Shown here: piece after piece, positions 62,680 to 64,000 of the stretch | How the letters are laid out: each line of letters begins with the position of its first letter | How positions within the stretch are numbered: position 1 is the stretch's first letter | From: Kosakonia sacchari | Lineage (GTDB): Bacteria; Pseudomonadota; Gammaproteobacteria; Enterobacterales; Enterobacteriaceae | NCBI GenBank assembly: GCA_900109485.1 | Contig: FOAY01000005.1 | Location: forward strand, 1 to 64,000 | Length of the DNA stretch: 64,000 nt | Direction: 5' to 3' | Position numbers and translations under genes: made by a program | The notes under the pieces: generated by a model | What the model was told of the DNA's origin: nothing | The model's database searches: none | The model's input: only the letters and a program-made list of their open reading frames with translations

Positions 62680-64000
62680 ACAACCTCCCTGAGTGATTAC
62701 TATCTGAATTGCTGCTCTCATCGATGAGCACTTTCTTGCCAATAAGAAAGTTTCGATAAGCAATTTCTTTCATTAATGATTTATTGGTGATGAGCTTAAA
62801 GACGCTGGAAATAAACGCATCGTCCGGGTAACCATCATGTTCGGCAGTGATATTCATTATCGGTGCCTCAAAGCCGTATTGTCCATATACTTCATCGTAA
62901 TATTCATATCGTGTCGAAATGTAACAACGACGGTGACTAATGGCTTCACCAACAGGATTACCGTAGCTGTCGTAGTCCCATGAAGTCAGAAAGGAGACAA
63001 GGTCACAGGAATAATACAAATCCTCAACGGTGTGAGCGTTATAACCATGCGGCATATAATTGTGCTGCAGCCAACCAATAAAATGAATAAAAGGCACGAT
63101 CTGTAATTGAACCGACAGATTGACCAGTTGCTGATAACAGGATGGCGCCTCATTAATATCGCCAGCAATGACGAGATGAACACGCTGTGCAGAATTGTTC
63201 TGCCGGAAAAGTCGGTTGAGTCGCCAGACGAGGTAAATATCGCGATCCAGCCGTTTTTGCGGAATAATTCGCGTGGTTCGGGCAATAAGAATGTCATCGC
63301 TGCCAATGCTAAGACTGTGCCTGATATCGCTGCAATCTCCTGTTTCTGTAAAATCGTATGTGTTCTTTTTTACTTGTACTTCAATGGTATAGTTGCACCA
63401 CTCCTCAAGTCTGTCTTTTAATTCCTGATTAAGCGTCACATAGCGTATATACGGAGAGTTAACCGGTTTGATGGCATGCGGCCAGGGGTGTGTGCCATAT
63501 TTCTGTACGCTTTTTTCGCTATTCCACATCAGGTCATGGTCACGCCAGGTAACAAAATCGCCTAGGTTATAACGCTTACCATATATATCAATTGCTAAAT
63601 ATATCGCTTTTGTATATATAATGTTTTCCGGCAGTGTGCCATTTTCAACAAAAAGATAACCAATATTCAGACGTTCCCATTGCTGTACCATTTTTTCAGC
63701 CAACACTTCAGCCGCGACATCAATTTTCGCCAGAATAGTATTTAACTCCGCTTGTGGGACAACAGTTTTCTGACTTATCAATACATTGTGCGAATAATTT
63801 ATAAAATCAACGTTGTAATTCGGTACGCTGGTAATGTCATCTATTCGCACTAATATAAAAGCATCTTTATATATCGATTTCTCCCATTCGTATGGTTTAT
63901 TGAATTTTCCTTTATCCAGCTTTATGTCATAACCAAGATTAAGATAATTTTTAATCCCCTTTTGTGAGAGTAACCGTGCGGTTTTAAATGCCTCAACAGT
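62672..64000 (-). CDS. Glycosyltransferase, GT-B fold (5' end outside window)
   Basis: The frame is open to the right edge of the window, so at least 442 residues are present and the start is missing; the GTG at 63850 is internal. The visible N-terminal part includes AFKTARLLSQKGIKNYLNLG, a GT-B-type segment. The C-terminal half has the GT4-like series LIARTTRIIPQKRLDRDI, HLVIAGDI, FIHFIGWLQHN and NPVGEAISHRRCYIST, the last with the conserved Glu of the donor site. Base use is more AT-rich than in the downstream genes of the operon. Its acceptor is unknown. Confidence 0.8.
   Translation of the reverse strand, partial: TVEAFKTARLLSQKGIKNYLNLGYDIKLDKGKFNKPYEWEKSIYKDAFILVRIDDITSVPNYNVDFINYSHNVLISQKTVVPQAELNTILAKIDVAAEVLAEKMVQQWERLNIGYLFVENGTLPENIIYTKAIYLAIDIYGKRYNLGDFVTWRDHDLMWNSEKSVQKYGTHPWPHAIKPVNSPYIRYVTLNQELKDRLEEWCNYTIEVQVKKNTYDFTETGDCSDIRHSLSIGSDDILIARTTRIIPQKRLDRDIYLVWRLNRLFRQNNSAQRVHLVIAGDINEAPSCYQQLVNLSVQLQIVPFIHFIGWLQHNYMPHGYNAHTVEDLYYSCDLVSFLTSWDYDSYGNPVGEAISHRRCYISTRYEYYDEVYGQYGFEAPIMNITAEHDGYPDDAFISSVFKLITNKSLMKEIAYRNFLIGKKVLIDESSNSDSNHSGRLYA

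Overview
The window reads as a chromosomal accessory-rich segment from a member of the Enterobacteriaceae, probably a plant- or soil-associated genus such as Kosakonia, Enterobacter, Klebsiella or Raoultella. The signs are enterobacterial-type proteins throughout (a YqhD-like reductase, a BlrP1/BluF-like photoreceptor, an IS200 transposase), high coding density, moderately high GC, and many catabolic, transport and regulatory genes. This genus-level placement is inference. No rRNA, tRNA or CRISPR array was seen.

Layout. 1-360: the 3' end of an IS200-type element. 412-4657: Ni/Co transporter, nitronate monooxygenase with a divergent LysR regulator, and a 2-hydroxyacid dehydrogenase. 4705-8234: a winged-helix regulator and the DUF969-DUF979-DUF2891 set (putative 5-oxoproline transporter). 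8318-15114: a visibly more AT-rich aldehyde/redox island (NepI-like exporter, Tat-targeted alcohol dehydrogenase, AraC regulator, a truncated hydrolase, flavodoxin-fold oxidoreductase, YqhD-like reductase) ending in an IS3-family scar. 15258-18595: DUF4440 protein, an unrecognised Gly/Ala-rich protein with a downstream membrane protein, and an endonuclease/exonuclease/phosphatase-fold protein. 18733-24365: a PrpR-type sigma-54 activator divergent from a CoA-transferase / HMG-CoA-lyase-like / MFS operon with a clear -24/-12 promoter.

24391-28335: LysR regulator, DHA2 exporter, methyltransferase, NUDIX hydrolase and a 55-aa secreted Cys-containing peptide too small for usual ORF calling. 28780-41588: a signalling and detoxification block. 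A 1850-residue kinase-like/AAA/GAF/PAS/histidine kinase and two response regulators surround two divergent operons: isochorismatase-XapX-XapX-response regulator-kinase on minus, and amidohydrolase-DoxX-MFS-alpha/beta hydrolase on plus. 41800-45177: GNAT, diguanylate cyclase, BLUF-EAL phosphodiesterase. 45283-53979: a GntR/FCD regulator, two tandem MmgE/PrpD enzymes, a TSUP carrier and an Aap-type amino-acid ABC transporter; near-identical GTATACAA operators lie before both the enzyme genes and the transporter genes.

54468-57141: an Aer-like chemoreceptor and a secreted PL5 alginate lyase. 57147-64000 (minus): a tightly coupled operon of two glycosyltransferases, a HemW-like radical SAM enzyme fused to NIPSNAP-like domains, an MFS exporter and a free-standing NIPSNAP-like protein homologous to the fusion tail. 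This last operon, which runs off the right edge, is the best candidate for an undescribed biosynthetic or modification system.
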